Positions 49,869 through 59,289 of a DNA stretch of 64,000 nt are shown here, in pieces (position 1 is the first letter of the stretch; each line of letters begins with the position of its first letter). The notes below the pieces were generated by a model, which saw only the letters and a list, made by a program, of their open reading frames with translations, was not told where the DNA came from and did not search any database. The position numbers were made by a program, and so were the translations under genes. This stretch comes from Epiperipatus broadwayi (Eukaryota > Onychophora > Udeonychophora > Euonychophora > Peripatidae): the NCBI GenBank assembly GCA_028023455.1, contig JAQFVV010012544.1:496001-560000 (forward strand). Reading direction: 5' to 3'.

Positions 49869-50700
49869 TTTTGATTTGGTTTTGAAATCTCTGTTTTTGA
49901 TCTTTTGTCACTTTTTTATATTGGCCTGCTGTGAGGAGTTCTTGTATTTTGTTGTCATAATCAGTTGTATCCATTACAACTGTTGCATTGCCTTTGTCAG
50001 CAGGGAGAATAATTATAGATTTATCTACTTTGAGAGATTTAATTGCTTTCCTCTCCCCATAGGATATGTTTGACTTCAATTTTTGTTGTGTGTCAAGTGT
50101 TCTTTTTATTCTCCAGCATAATTATGCTGCTTCTTCTAAAGGCAGTTTTTGAGTCACTTCCTCAGTGGCTGCCATTATATCTAATAAGGGATATTAGATG
50201 GTGTTATGGCAAAGTTTAATCCTCTTTCAAAAACAGAAATGTCAGTATCTGTTAGATGTTTAGAACTTAGATTTTTAACAGATGAAGCTGTTACATGGCT
50301 TGGTACATTATGATTTTTGATATGCCCATGTAGGTTAGCAAGTTTCTTCTTTTGACATTTTTTTATTTTTCCATGTAGTGTAGAATATGATTTTCTTTCT
50401 GAGAAACTCTCATGTAGTCATCCTCAGTAAGTTTATTTTTAGAAGACATTCTACATTATTAAATGAATGCATTGTTTGATACTTAGAAAATCTTTGAGCA
50501 TTTATTCTTTCTCTTAACAGAGCTTCACTTGCACTCTGAGTAATTTTCTCAGCTCTCTGAGAGTGAATTGGAGGTTTTAGTTGCAAAGCTTTAGGAATTA
50601 CCCCTTCAGATTTACATAAGAAAGTTAAATAATTTTCTACTTTGACCAGCTTTAGACATAGTTTTCATAGTGTCTAAAGTTTGATATAGTGTTGGGTTTA
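49869..50700 (-). pseudogene. Penelope-like element, N-terminal region
   Basis: The frame opens near 50668 (LDTMKTMSK). It runs through IPKALQLKPPIHSQRAEKI, ASEALLRERINAQRF, SVKNLSSKHLTDTDISVFER, GLNFAITPSNIPY, then SNISYGERKAIKSL and the hallmark ILPADKGNATVVMD, ending at QIKN (about 49869). These are the conserved N-terminal blocks that precede the RT palm in PLEs. Several stops and shifts separate them before 50079; the last 71 codons are open. The rest of the PLE is cut off by the LINE. A leader copy lies at 50718-50835. Confidence 0.8.
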
Positions 50701-50717
50701 TACTGAATACTTGGTGT

Positions 50718-50835
50718 TTTCCTGAAGGTTTGTGATGATGGTGTTCTATCTGTATTTTTATATTGAAGTATTTCCACCATCTAATATGTGCATTGAATGG
50801 CTTTAGAAAAGTTCAATTTTATTTAAATATTCCAA
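50718..50835 (-). repeat. PLE 5' leader, inverted with respect to 51275-51387
   Basis: This sequence directly upstream of the PLE N-terminus (minus sense) matches the complement of 51275-51387 over about 115 bp. Shared blocks include CCTGAAGGTTTGTGATGATG and ATATTAGATG. The two copies face each other across the SINE at 51.0-51.27 kb. Confidence 0.75.
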
Positions 50836-51015
50836 ATATATTCAACTGTTAGTCCAATATAAAAATGACAATGGCAAATAATCCCATAAGCCAACCTAGT
50901 GTGACTATACATAATGTTAGGAAACCACGAATTAACTTTGCTTTTAGGAAAAAGTAGAGAAATCAGGAGGAATCTCATAGATAAGTATATGAAATTACTA
51001 CATATTGTTGCCTTT

Positions 51016-51274
51016 GGCAGGATGGCTCAGTTGGTTAGAGTGTTACCTTAAAATTCAATAATCAAGAATCTAAGGACCCAGGTTCAAATCCCATGCTAGT
51101 ACTGTCACTGGTCAGGCCAGCAACACCTGAAGAAGAGGGGAGAAAAATACTTCTCAAAAAGTTGTGCATATGCTAACTTATTTGCTGTCATATTATTAAC
51201 AGTTGGTGCATATATTAACTTGTATGCTGTGATATTACTAACAGTTGGTGCATATACTCACCTGTTTGCTGTTT
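51016..51274 (+). repeat. tRNA-derived SINE with tandem 41-bp tail repeats (copy 4, different family)
   Basis: The head GGCAGGATGGCTCAGTTGG has a strong A box (TGGCTCAGTTGG), an extended variable arm and a good B box (GGTTCAAATCCC), like a Leu/Ser-type tRNA. The anticodon stem does not pair, so it is not a gene. The body (ACACCTGAAGAAG...) is followed by about three tandem copies of a ~41-bp unit containing TGGTGCATAT and CTGT-ATATTA-TAACAG, from about 51162 to 51274. It sits between the two inverted PLE leader copies. Confidence 0.7.
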
Positions 51275-51387
51275 GGAATATTTATATAAAATTAAACTTT
51301 TCTAAAGACATTCAATACACATATTAGATGATGGAAATAGTCCAATATAAAAATACAGCTAGAATACCATCATCACAAACCTTCAGG
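51275..51387 (+). repeat. PLE 5' leader, second (inverted) copy
   Basis: This is the plus-sense copy of the PLE leader at 50718-50835, ending CACAAACCTTCAGGAAAAC. It abuts the hammerhead-bearing repeat array, which starts at 51388. This is the physical link between PLE sequence and the ribozyme units. Confidence 0.75.
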
Positions 51388-51420
51388 AAAACATTCAAAT
51401 ATTTATCTGTGGTTGTCCCC

Positions 51421-51466
51421 AATCCCCAGACTGATTTTGAGCTATGGCTCTCTTCAGTGAGGATCT
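51421..51466 (-). ncRNA. Hammerhead ribozyme-like motif (family 1, unit a)
   Basis: Minus-strand order is stem I strand GATCCTCA, core CTGAAGA, stem II GAGC-CATA-GCTC (4 bp, tetraloop), AAAA in place of GAAA, a minimal stem III, AGTC, then TGGGGATT closing stem I over 7-8 bp. All helices are present, but G12 of the core is A, so it is probably inactive. Confidence 0.6.
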
Positions 51467-51819
51467 AGGACATCAGATTCAAAATACCAACTCTTTAAAA
51501 GAAGATTCAAAACTTTCAGACATGTAATGTCTTCAAATTCAGCTCTCCAACTGAAATAACCATATGGTCCTGAACTAAATTCAGATATTCCATATATCAA
51601 TAGCCTTAGCAATTTATTATAGTCAAAGCTTCAATAACCAAAATTATAATAGTAATAAAACCCAAGTGATAAATCACATGACCTATGTAGCTTGTAATTA
51701 CCAATATGTAATAAAGAGCAAATATTTCTAAACAAACTTATTTTATTATTTTTTTATTTATCTTTTTATGATAAATGCTATAAGAAAAAGCATTCAAATC
51801 TTCTTCTATGATTGTCCCC

Positions 51820-51862
51820 AGTCCCAGACCAGTATCGAGCTAGGGCTCTCTTTAGTGAGGAG
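51820..51862 (-). ncRNA. Hammerhead ribozyme-like motif (family 1, unit b, decayed)
   Basis: Minus-strand CTCCTCA, CTAAAGA, stem II GAGC-CCTA-GCTC, GATAC, GGTC, TGGGA. Two core positions are changed (CTGA to CTAA, GAAA to GATA); the helices persist. It lies 398 bp upstream (minus sense) of the motif at 51421-51466. Confidence 0.5.
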
Positions 51863-52179
51863 CTGAGACATCAGATTCAAAAATACCAACTCTAACCAAG
51901 CATTTATCTAATACTTAACTATTAAGAAGAAGATCTGAAACTTTCAGACATATAATGTCTTCCAATTCATCTCTTCAATTGAAATGACTATCTGGGCCTG
52001 AACTAAATTCAGGCTATTTATATATGGAGTATCTGAATTTAGTTCAGGCTCATATTGATATTTCAGTTGGAGAGCTGAATTTGAAGACATTAGATGTCTG
52101 AAAGTTTCAGATCTTTTTAATAGTTAACTATTAGATATATGCTTAGTTAGAATTGGTATTTTTGAATCTGATGTCCTAG

Positions 52180-52222
52180 GTCCTCACTGAAGACAGCCAC
52201 GGCTCGAAACTCGTCTGGGGAT
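52180..52222 (+). ncRNA. Hammerhead ribozyme-like motif with intact core (family 1)
   Basis: Plus-strand TCCTCA pairs with TGGGGA (stem I, 6-7 bp). Core CTGAAGA satisfies CUGANGA. Stem II is AGCC-AC-GGCT with a C/C mismatch at its core end (G-C in sister copies). GAAAC then TC then GTC gives a stem III of only two pairs. Predicted cleavage is after C52215. Two-pair stem III hammerheads such as the newt satellite ribozyme are known to act as dimers. Confidence 0.65.
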
Positions 52223-52432
52223 GGGCACAATCACAGATAATGATTTGAATGCTTTCTCTTATAGCATTTATCATAAAAGTAAATAAATAAAATAATAAAA
52301 TAAGCTTGTTTAGAAATATTTGTTCTTTCTTACATATTGGTAATTACAAGCTCTATAGGTCATGTGATTAATCACTTGGTTTTATTAATATATATATGAA
52401 AATAATCCTAGTGCTAACGCTAAAGTGTAAAA

Positions 52433-52576
52433 TCCAATTATTAAATGACCCTACATGATTAAAAGATCCAGCACCGATCTCTGTGAAATAATATACAAAT
52501 ATATTAGAGTCTGTATATATTATTTCACAGAGTGGGTGCTGGATTTTTAACCATGGGAAGTAATTTAATATCTGGA
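52433..52576. repeat. Inverted repeat hairpin
   Basis: Arms 52433-52494 and 52515-52576 are complementary with scattered mismatches; the inner 30 bp (GATCCAGCACC...GTGAAATAATATA) are nearly exact. Loop about 20 nt. No known family. Confidence 0.6.
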
Positions 52577-54438
52577 TATAAATATATAATATCTGAAACA
52601 TTCCATAGATTTCTTTATTTAAAGGGGAAGTATGGCTGACATAATAAATCTATGGGTTATTTCAAATATTTTATATAGATTTCACCTAGCATTTTACATT
52701 GTTTCTAAATATATCTGCGTTAAAATATGCAGTACACTTGTAAATTATACATACGTACTTTATTTTTTATCTTATTTATTATTAATGTTTATAAAATTCC
52801 TGCTTGTTTTAATTATATATTTCAACTTCATATAAATTCTCTTTGAAATGGTAATAGCAAAATACTTAATAACATGGAATTATCGTTTGCGATCATCCTC
52901 AATATTTGTTATATATAATTTTATTTCATTATCGCCATTTTTCTAACCATGCATTTATTGAATGCACAAATGATTTTATCTGACACTTTTGTGAGTTTAA
53001 AAAATTCTGATGCTGCATTTTAGTTTATTAAATAAGTTTAGAATTTATTATACATACAGATGGTTAACTTCTGCTTCAAAACACTTGAATTGTCAGCAAC
53101 TGAGGCTAGGCTAACAAGACAAAACATGTACTGTTTTAATTTGTAAAACATTTATTTCATACTAGACAATTATATTACACATATAAAATACAAATATGTA
53201 TAAACAAATTCTCACATACGTAAAAATATGTATTTATACACGAAAGTGAAACCTCTATTTAAATATACCCGCATATAAAATCTGATTATTTTCATTCTGA
53301 TCCATAAAAAAAACACAGTATATATAATAAACATCTGTGCGTACAAATATATATGAAAAGGATTTTTATTTGATATTAGTCTGCTGCCTAATAAAAATTA
53401 TTTTGAATATAATCTAATTTCTCTGATCTATTGTTTTTCCGTATTCTTCTTTAGGATGTAATTGTCAATATATATTTTTAGCACTTATTTCCTCATGTTT
53501 ATCTCAGTTCTAATTCAGATTTTTAACTTTTACAATAATGTATATTTGATTGTTCTCTCTTACTAATATATTTTAATTTTAATACTGATATATCTTGTTA
53601 ATTTTTCTTCACAATTTGTTGTGTGATTGCGAGTTATGAATTACATTTTTAACTACAGTATATGTCAAGGTTTCAGAACAATAAACTACATCTATTAAAA
53701 ATATTTAAGTACAAATATCTATAATTCCTTTTAATATTAAATTATGTACACAAAAATTATGCCATAGAAATTTCTTTCTATGATTAATTTTATCTATTAT
53801 GCTTTTATTTGTACTAATAATGTTATCAAAATATTTACGAATTACTCTTTTATTTTATTATTAACTATTATTATTTCCTTGTTTTTGAAAAGTTGTCAAA
53901 CATTATTCTAATATTTCTAAAATTTATCTTAGTCTTACATTTTTGCTTTGATCTATCAGATATCAAACAACTTCTTTGTTATAACCGCACCTACAAACAT
54001 AGCTGGTTTAAGCAATCTTAATTTGTTTATACTTATCTTTTTCTTTGCTTTCTATTTTAATTCATAATTATTTTTATAAAACTATATTATAATATTAATA
54101 TATATATAAACTGTATTACAATATTTTGGAAAAATGAAATCATCATATGATACGCCACTAGCAATGATAATTTTTTTATAAATACCAATAATTTAATTTA
54201 ATTAATGCTGTTTATTTTGATAATAATTGACAATATTCTTCTTCCATGTTTTGATATTTAAAAATGTGTTTATCTCAGAAATATATACAGTATATATAAA
54301 ATATGTTCTTTGTCCAATCAAAATAGCAACGCTACTCAGTGGTACTTTCTATAGCTTTTTTTAAAACTTTTCTGTGATTCATTTTACTATAAATATCTTT
54401 ATATTATCTTGATTTTTGGTAGATATGAGTCCAATTTT
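52577..54438. other. AT-rich non-coding stretch
   Basis: No gene or repeat family recognised. The open frame at 52632-52835 is hydrophobic and without a known domain. Confidence 0.4.
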
Positions 54439-54556
54439 AACTCTAGATAAACAGGCAAACTCTCCATATAGTAGTGCCACTCAGTGCCAACCAGAGTAAT
54501 CAATGGATGCCAGAAGGCTTGTGCATATAATCCCTATCTAATGCCTACTCATCCAA

Positions 54557-54603
54557 TATCCCCAGACTAGTTTCTGGCTTGTGGCCTTCGTCAGTGACGA
54601 GCT
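54557..54603 (-). ncRNA. Hammerhead ribozyme-like motif with intact core (family 2)
   Basis: Minus-strand CTCGTCA, core CTGACGA, stem II GGC-CACAA-GCC with an A/A mismatch at its core end, GAAAC, TA, GTC, then TGGGGA. Every core base is consensus. Stem I pairs at five of six positions (one G/G). Stem III is the self-complementary ACTAGT, only two pairs if folded alone, so two molecules could pair through it. Confidence 0.6.
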
Positions 54604-55249
54604 TTGGATCTGAGAGCACTGCACCTAGATCTTAGAATCTAATGCAACCATCCAGCAGTCACCTTTTATCTCTACTTAACTACATAACTATGAGAATAAA
54701 ATTGAAAACACAATAATGTTTTCAATCTAAGCTCAATAGCTCATATAGTCAAATGCGTCTGAACCCTGTTCAGTATCTATACATTTTGGTGTATTTGGCT
54801 CTTTAACAATCATAGCCACCACTATCCTATTAGGCAGGATTGGTGTTAAACCACTAAACATCACATGATCACTATTTCTTATGCTAGCACATTATTGTTA
54901 TTAAAAAAGGTAAAACTCTCCACTCAGTGACAACAAGAGTAATCAATGGATGCCAGTAATGTGCTAGCATAAGAAATAGTGATCATGTAAAGTTTAGTGG
55001 TTTAATACCAACACTTCCTAATAGGATAGTGGTGGCTATGGTTGTTAAAGAGCCAAAGATACCAAAATGTATGGATACTGAACTAGGTTCAGACCCATAT
55101 GACTATATAAGTTACTGAGCTTAGATTGAAAACATTATTGTGTTGTCAATTTTATTCTCATAGTTTTGTAGTTAAGTAGTGATAAAAGGTGGCTGCTGGA
55201 AGGTTGCATTGGATCCTAAGATCTAGGTGCAGTGCTCTCAGATCCAAAG

Positions 55250-55294
55250 CTCTTCACTGATGAAGTCCACAAGCCAGGAACTAGTCTGGAGATA
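55250..55294 (+). ncRNA. Hammerhead ribozyme-like motif (family 2, decayed)
   Basis: Plus-strand CTCTTCA, core CTGATGA, weakened stem II (GTC-CACAA-GCC), GGAAC in place of GAAAC, TA, GTC, then TGGAGA. Stem I pairs at all six positions through U-A and U-G pairs. The A13-to-G change should abolish cleavage. Confidence 0.55.
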
Positions 55295-55602
55295 CTGGAT
55301 GAGTAGGCATTAGATAGAATTTTATGCACAAGCCTTCTGGCAACCATTGATTACTCTGGTTGGCACTGAGTGGCACTATTATATGGAGAGTTTTGCCTGT
55401 TTTAATAACTAATGTGCTAGTGTAAGAAATGGTGATAATGTGAGGTTTAATGGTGTAACTCTAGATAATTTGAAATGATATTACAGAAGTTTTATGTAAA
55501 AGTGATATATCTTTATATTTTTAATATTATTTTTTAATATACATTTTGTTATTGCATTTATCCAATTATCTGGTATATTCTTATCATTTAAATTTTTGCT
55601 AT

Positions 55603-56992
55603 TATAACGTTTTCCTTTTTGCTAGGCCTCTACATGCTAATATAAACTGCGCACGAGTTGATCAAGCTATGTCAAAAAAGAAGAAAGTTATATTTCTATT
55701 CTAAAAACATAGCTATATTTCCTGATCAACTCGGCCTATTAATTGTTGAGAATTGTGCTATTGACGAAATCAGCTTTTAATTTATTTAATCTGGGTGCCA
55801 GAATTCCTAAGAATTCACTGAAATCGCCATATAACATCTCACAAATAAAAAAAAATACTTTTAAGCTAATCGGTATTACATCATACCGTAACGAGAATTA
55901 TTTTTTTAAGATTATTATTCCTGGGCTTATTCAAACATATTGGCAAAGGTAAATTCCGTTTTAAATCTTATTAAACTAATAATAAATTTAATACTAAAAA
56001 AATAATAACTTTATTATTAATAACGCACAATGAAAAAGATTGATAAAAGTAAAATCTCTTTTATTCTAACAAACGGAAATATTTAACGTTAAATTGTTAA
56101 TTAAACTGGAGAGAACACACACTAATTCGGATATAAATCAATTAATAAAAAAAACAATTTCACAATTACAGTTCACTTCCAAATTTCTTCTAGAAAGTTC
56201 CTAAAATGAATGTCCCTTGCACAAGAAAATTAATGTCTCTATCGGGATTGTTTAAACATATTTTTAAAAATTGTTTGCAAACGTTTAATTTTGTCACAAT
56301 CGGGAATAATGAATCATAGCTTACCGGTAAGTTTTGTGAATTCATGAAGATTGTAGCTTACTATGCATAGTTTTTTGGGTTAGAATTGAGCTCGGCCTTT
56401 GATTATTAGTTGATCTTGTAGTCTGTTCCGAAAGCTAGTCGCAGAGGCTTTTCTAGTATCCATCTTCTTAATGATGTCAGCTAAAGCCCCGGTCTACTCC
56501 CGCATGAAGGATTATTTCATCGTGAAGTGGTCTTGGATTTAATAATCCAAAACCAGCCAAAGGAAAAACAGAAAAACAAGACGTTCTTCAAACTGATCTC
56601 TGCCTTTTATACTCTCTAGAGGCCCAGTTTTCCGACTTCTGCGCATATCTTTTGTTTGTCAAAATATCCGTTGATAATCTTATATATTCTTTACAAAATT
56701 TATGTTACAAAGTCTCTATTTTTTTTTATCAAGTTTTTCGGCCATGTTTAATTAGCTAAAATATTTTTCTTTTAGCTTATCTTTTTACTTGCTTTTGGAA
56801 TTCTTTTGTTCTCTCTAATTCTACTTTTATTTCCAGTTAAGTAAAAAAAAAATACGAAAGAAAAATTTAACTTTCATTGTACGTTATTTTTTTAAAAAAA
56901 AAAATTAGTCAAAAAAAAATCTAAATTTACTTTTATTTTTTAGCTTTTACCAAATGCCAATATATTTGCAACGTATATAAATAAACGTTACA
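55603..56992 (-). mobile_element. LTR of a non-autonomous LTR element (left copy, 1,390 bp)
   Basis: This matches 57742-59131 in direct orientation with identical length. As transcribed from the minus strand it begins TGTAACGTTT and ends AACGTTATA. The 4-bp sequence CTAT lies just outside at 55599-55602 and at 59132-59135, a target-site duplication of the size used by Ty3/Gypsy elements. Near its left end an internal hairpin pairs CGAGTTGATCA and AGCTATGT with ACATAGCT and TGATCAACTCG (about 55652-55732). Confidence 0.85.
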
Positions 56993-57741
56993 ATACCACC
57001 AGTGCCAGGAGATGAGAATAAAATAGGGGTTTACACTAATTTTATTCTTAAGTTTTTTAAATTCATATTCGTGTTGTTTTTTTTGTTTTTTTTTTGTTGT
57101 AGTAGCGTGCTGATATATTCCGTAGACTCATTCAACAAGCGATGTTCGGCTTTAATGCCCACTTTTAGGTCTAACACGGCGGGAATGGAAAATATTTCAA
57201 CATTCATCTGTGTCCTTTCCGCTTTAGTGTAATAGTAAAGATAAGAAGCCCAAGTTATAAGCACAAACTAGCGTTGCTCATCGTTTTGAGTCTTACAGGC
57301 TCGCGGCAACTTGGTCCACCTTCCCCTTTATTGGGATCCCTGCTAGAAATAGTCTGATGGGCATATAAAGGTGGTCTTATGTTAATATACTGTGTACTAG
57401 GACTCGGGGCTATGTTTTTCCCCTCTTCAGTAACCGCCTACCCGGTCAAATACTTGTGACTTATGTCTACATCAGCCACGATCGTGTTTTATTTTAGACA
57501 TATCAAAAAAAATATACATACATTTTTTTCTTTCTGGAAGTCATATTAAAAAAATATTTTTTTTATATTTTAATAATCAGGGTTTAATTAGTTCGTTAGT
57601 TTATATAATTTTTTTTTTAAAAAAAAATTACTATTTATTTTCCGGCTGTGAGTTTCTTTGGGTCATCGTTGTAACGTTCTTTATCATTACAACTTATCTC
57701 AGGTTGTAGTTGTTAAATCGAAGCCCGAGTTGGGTCACCAT
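56993..57741 (-). mobile_element. Internal region of the LTR element, non-coding, with primer-binding site
   Basis: Only 749 bp separate the LTRs and they encode no recognisable protein, so the element must be mobilised in trans (TRIM/LARD-like). On the minus strand the sequence next to the 5' LTR (one base away, ending at 57740) reads TGGTGACCCAACTCGGGC. It starts with the TGG expected to pair with a tRNA CCA end and fixes the element's orientation. Longer A and T runs lie at 57536-57632. GC content is clearly higher than the surroundings in 57100-57480. The short open frames on both strands at 57002-57264 overlap each other and show no domain. Confidence 0.75.
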
Positions 57742-59131
57742 TATAACATTTTCCGTTTTGCTAGGCCTCTACATGCTAATATAAACTGCGCGTGAGTTGA
57801 TCAAGCTATGTCAAAAAAGAAGAAAGTTATATTTCTATTCTAAAAACATAGCTATATTTCCTGATCAACTCGGCCTATTAATTGTTGAGAATTGTGCTAT
57901 TGATGAAATCAGCTTTTAATTTATTTAATCTGGGCACCAGAATTCCTAAGAATTCACTGAAATTGCCATATAACATCTCACAAATAAAAAAAAATACTTT
58001 TAAGCTAATCGGTATTACATCATACCGTAATGAGAATTATTTTTTTAAGATTATTATTCCTGGGCTTATTCAAACATATTGGCAAAGGTAAATTCCGTTT
58101 TAAATCTTATTAAACTAATAATAAATTTAATACTAAAAAAATAATAACTTTATTATTAATAACGCACAATGAAAAAGATTGATAAAAGTAAAATCTCTTT
58201 TATTCTAACAAACGGAAATATTTAACGTTAAATTGTTAATTAAACTGGAGAGAACACACACTAATTCGGATATAAATCAATTAATAAAAAAAAACAATTT
58301 CACAATTACAGTTCACTTCCAAATTTCTTCTAGAAAGTTCCTAAAATGAATGTCCCTTGCACAAGAAAATTAATGTCTCTATCGGGATTGTTTAAACATA
58401 TTTTTAAAAATTGTTTGCAAACGTTTAATTTTGTCACAATTGGGAATAATGAATCATAGCTTACCGGTAAGTTTTGTGAATTCATGAAGATTGTAGCTTA
58501 CTATGCATAGTTTTTTTTGGTTAGAATTGAGCTCGGCCTTTGATTATTAGTTGATCTTGTAGTCTGTTCTGAAAGCTAGTCGCAGAGGCTTTTCTAGTAT
58601 CCATCTTCTTAATGATGTCAGCTAAAGCCCCGGTCTACTCCCGCATGAAGGATTATTTCATCGTGAAGTGGTCTTGGATTTAATAATCCAAAACCAGCCA
58701 AAGGAAAAACAGAAAAACAAGACGTTCTTCAAACTGATCTCTGCCTTTTATACTCTCTAGAGGCCCAGTTTTCCGACTTCTGCGCATATCTTTTGTTTGT
58801 CAAAATATCCGTTGATAATCTTATATATTCTTTACAAAATTTATGTTACAAAGTCTCTATTTTTTTTTATCAAGTTTTTCGGCCATGTTTAATTAGCTAA
58901 AATATTTTTCTTTTAGCTTATCTTTTTACTTGCTTTTGGAATTCTTTTGTTCTCTCTAATTCTACTTTTATTTCCAGTTAAGTAAAAAAAAATACGAAAG
59001 AAAAATTTAACTTTCATTGTACGTTATTTTTTTAAAAAAAAATTAGTCAAAAAAAAATCTAAATTTACTTTTATTTTTTTAGCTTTTACCAAATGCCAAT
59101 ATATTTGCAACGTATATAAATAAACGTTACA
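57742..59131 (-). mobile_element. LTR of a non-autonomous LTR element (right copy, 1,390 bp)
   Basis: This is the partner of 55603-56992. About a dozen substitutions separate the copies, and nearly all fall at CpG sites: GACGAA/GATGAA, ATCGCC/ATTGCC, AACGAG/AATGAG, ATCGGG/ATTGGG, TTCCGA/TTCTGA, and GGTGCC/GGCACC, which implies an ancestral CG. The remaining differences are mostly homopolymer length. The near-identity implies a recent insertion. Confidence 0.85.
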
Positions 59132-59289
59132 CTATATTGAATTACAAGTAATATCTGAATTTTTTAAACTGTTTCTTTAAAAATGTTTATAATAATCTTA
59201 CTATTTTCTATAACTGTAACTCTCATCATATATTTTATTCAAGATTTTATCTTTTTTTTAAAAAAAGACTGAATATTTCAGATGTTATT

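Larger units (their letters stand above)
51388..52400. mobile_element. Hammerhead-bearing repeat array, family 1 (tandem plus inverted units)
   Basis: On the minus strand two units lie head to tail: their CCCAGAC markers are at 51823-51829 and 51425-51431, a period of 398 bp. On the plus strand a third unit (about 52030-52385) is the inverted mate of 51646-52020. The palindrome centre is near 52020-52030, where CTGAACTAAATTCAG sequences face each other. Each unit carries one hammerhead-like motif. No open frame is visible. Outer ends are ACCCAAGTGAT and its complement, with a TA microsatellite at the right. The structure fits a retrozyme or PLE-terminal-repeat derivative. Confidence 0.7.
54439..55468. 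mobile_element. Inverted hammerhead-bearing element (family 2) with 12-bp terminal direct repeats
   Basis: AACTCTAGATAA occurs at 54439-54450 and 55457-55468, bracketing a 1,006-bp element. Arms 54451-54894 and 54957-55400 are inverted copies of one unit. After the right arm a second unit begins (TAATGTGCTAG at 54957 and again at 55410), giving a 453-bp head-to-tail period. The spacer 54895-54956 is the complement of a unit end, so the left half is also a tandem junction. The element therefore contains slightly more than one unit on each strand. Each arm has one hammerhead-like motif. No open frame is visible. The centre half-sites CTGAACxxxxTTCAG are shared with family 1. Confidence 0.75.

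Noticed and set aside
51016-51180. CTGAAGAAG in the SINE body followed by CTTCTC-AAAAA-GTTG, resembling a hammerhead
   Set aside because: The GAAA box is AAAA, no GTC triplet follows, and the flanks (CAACAC and GTTGTG) do not pair properly as stem I.
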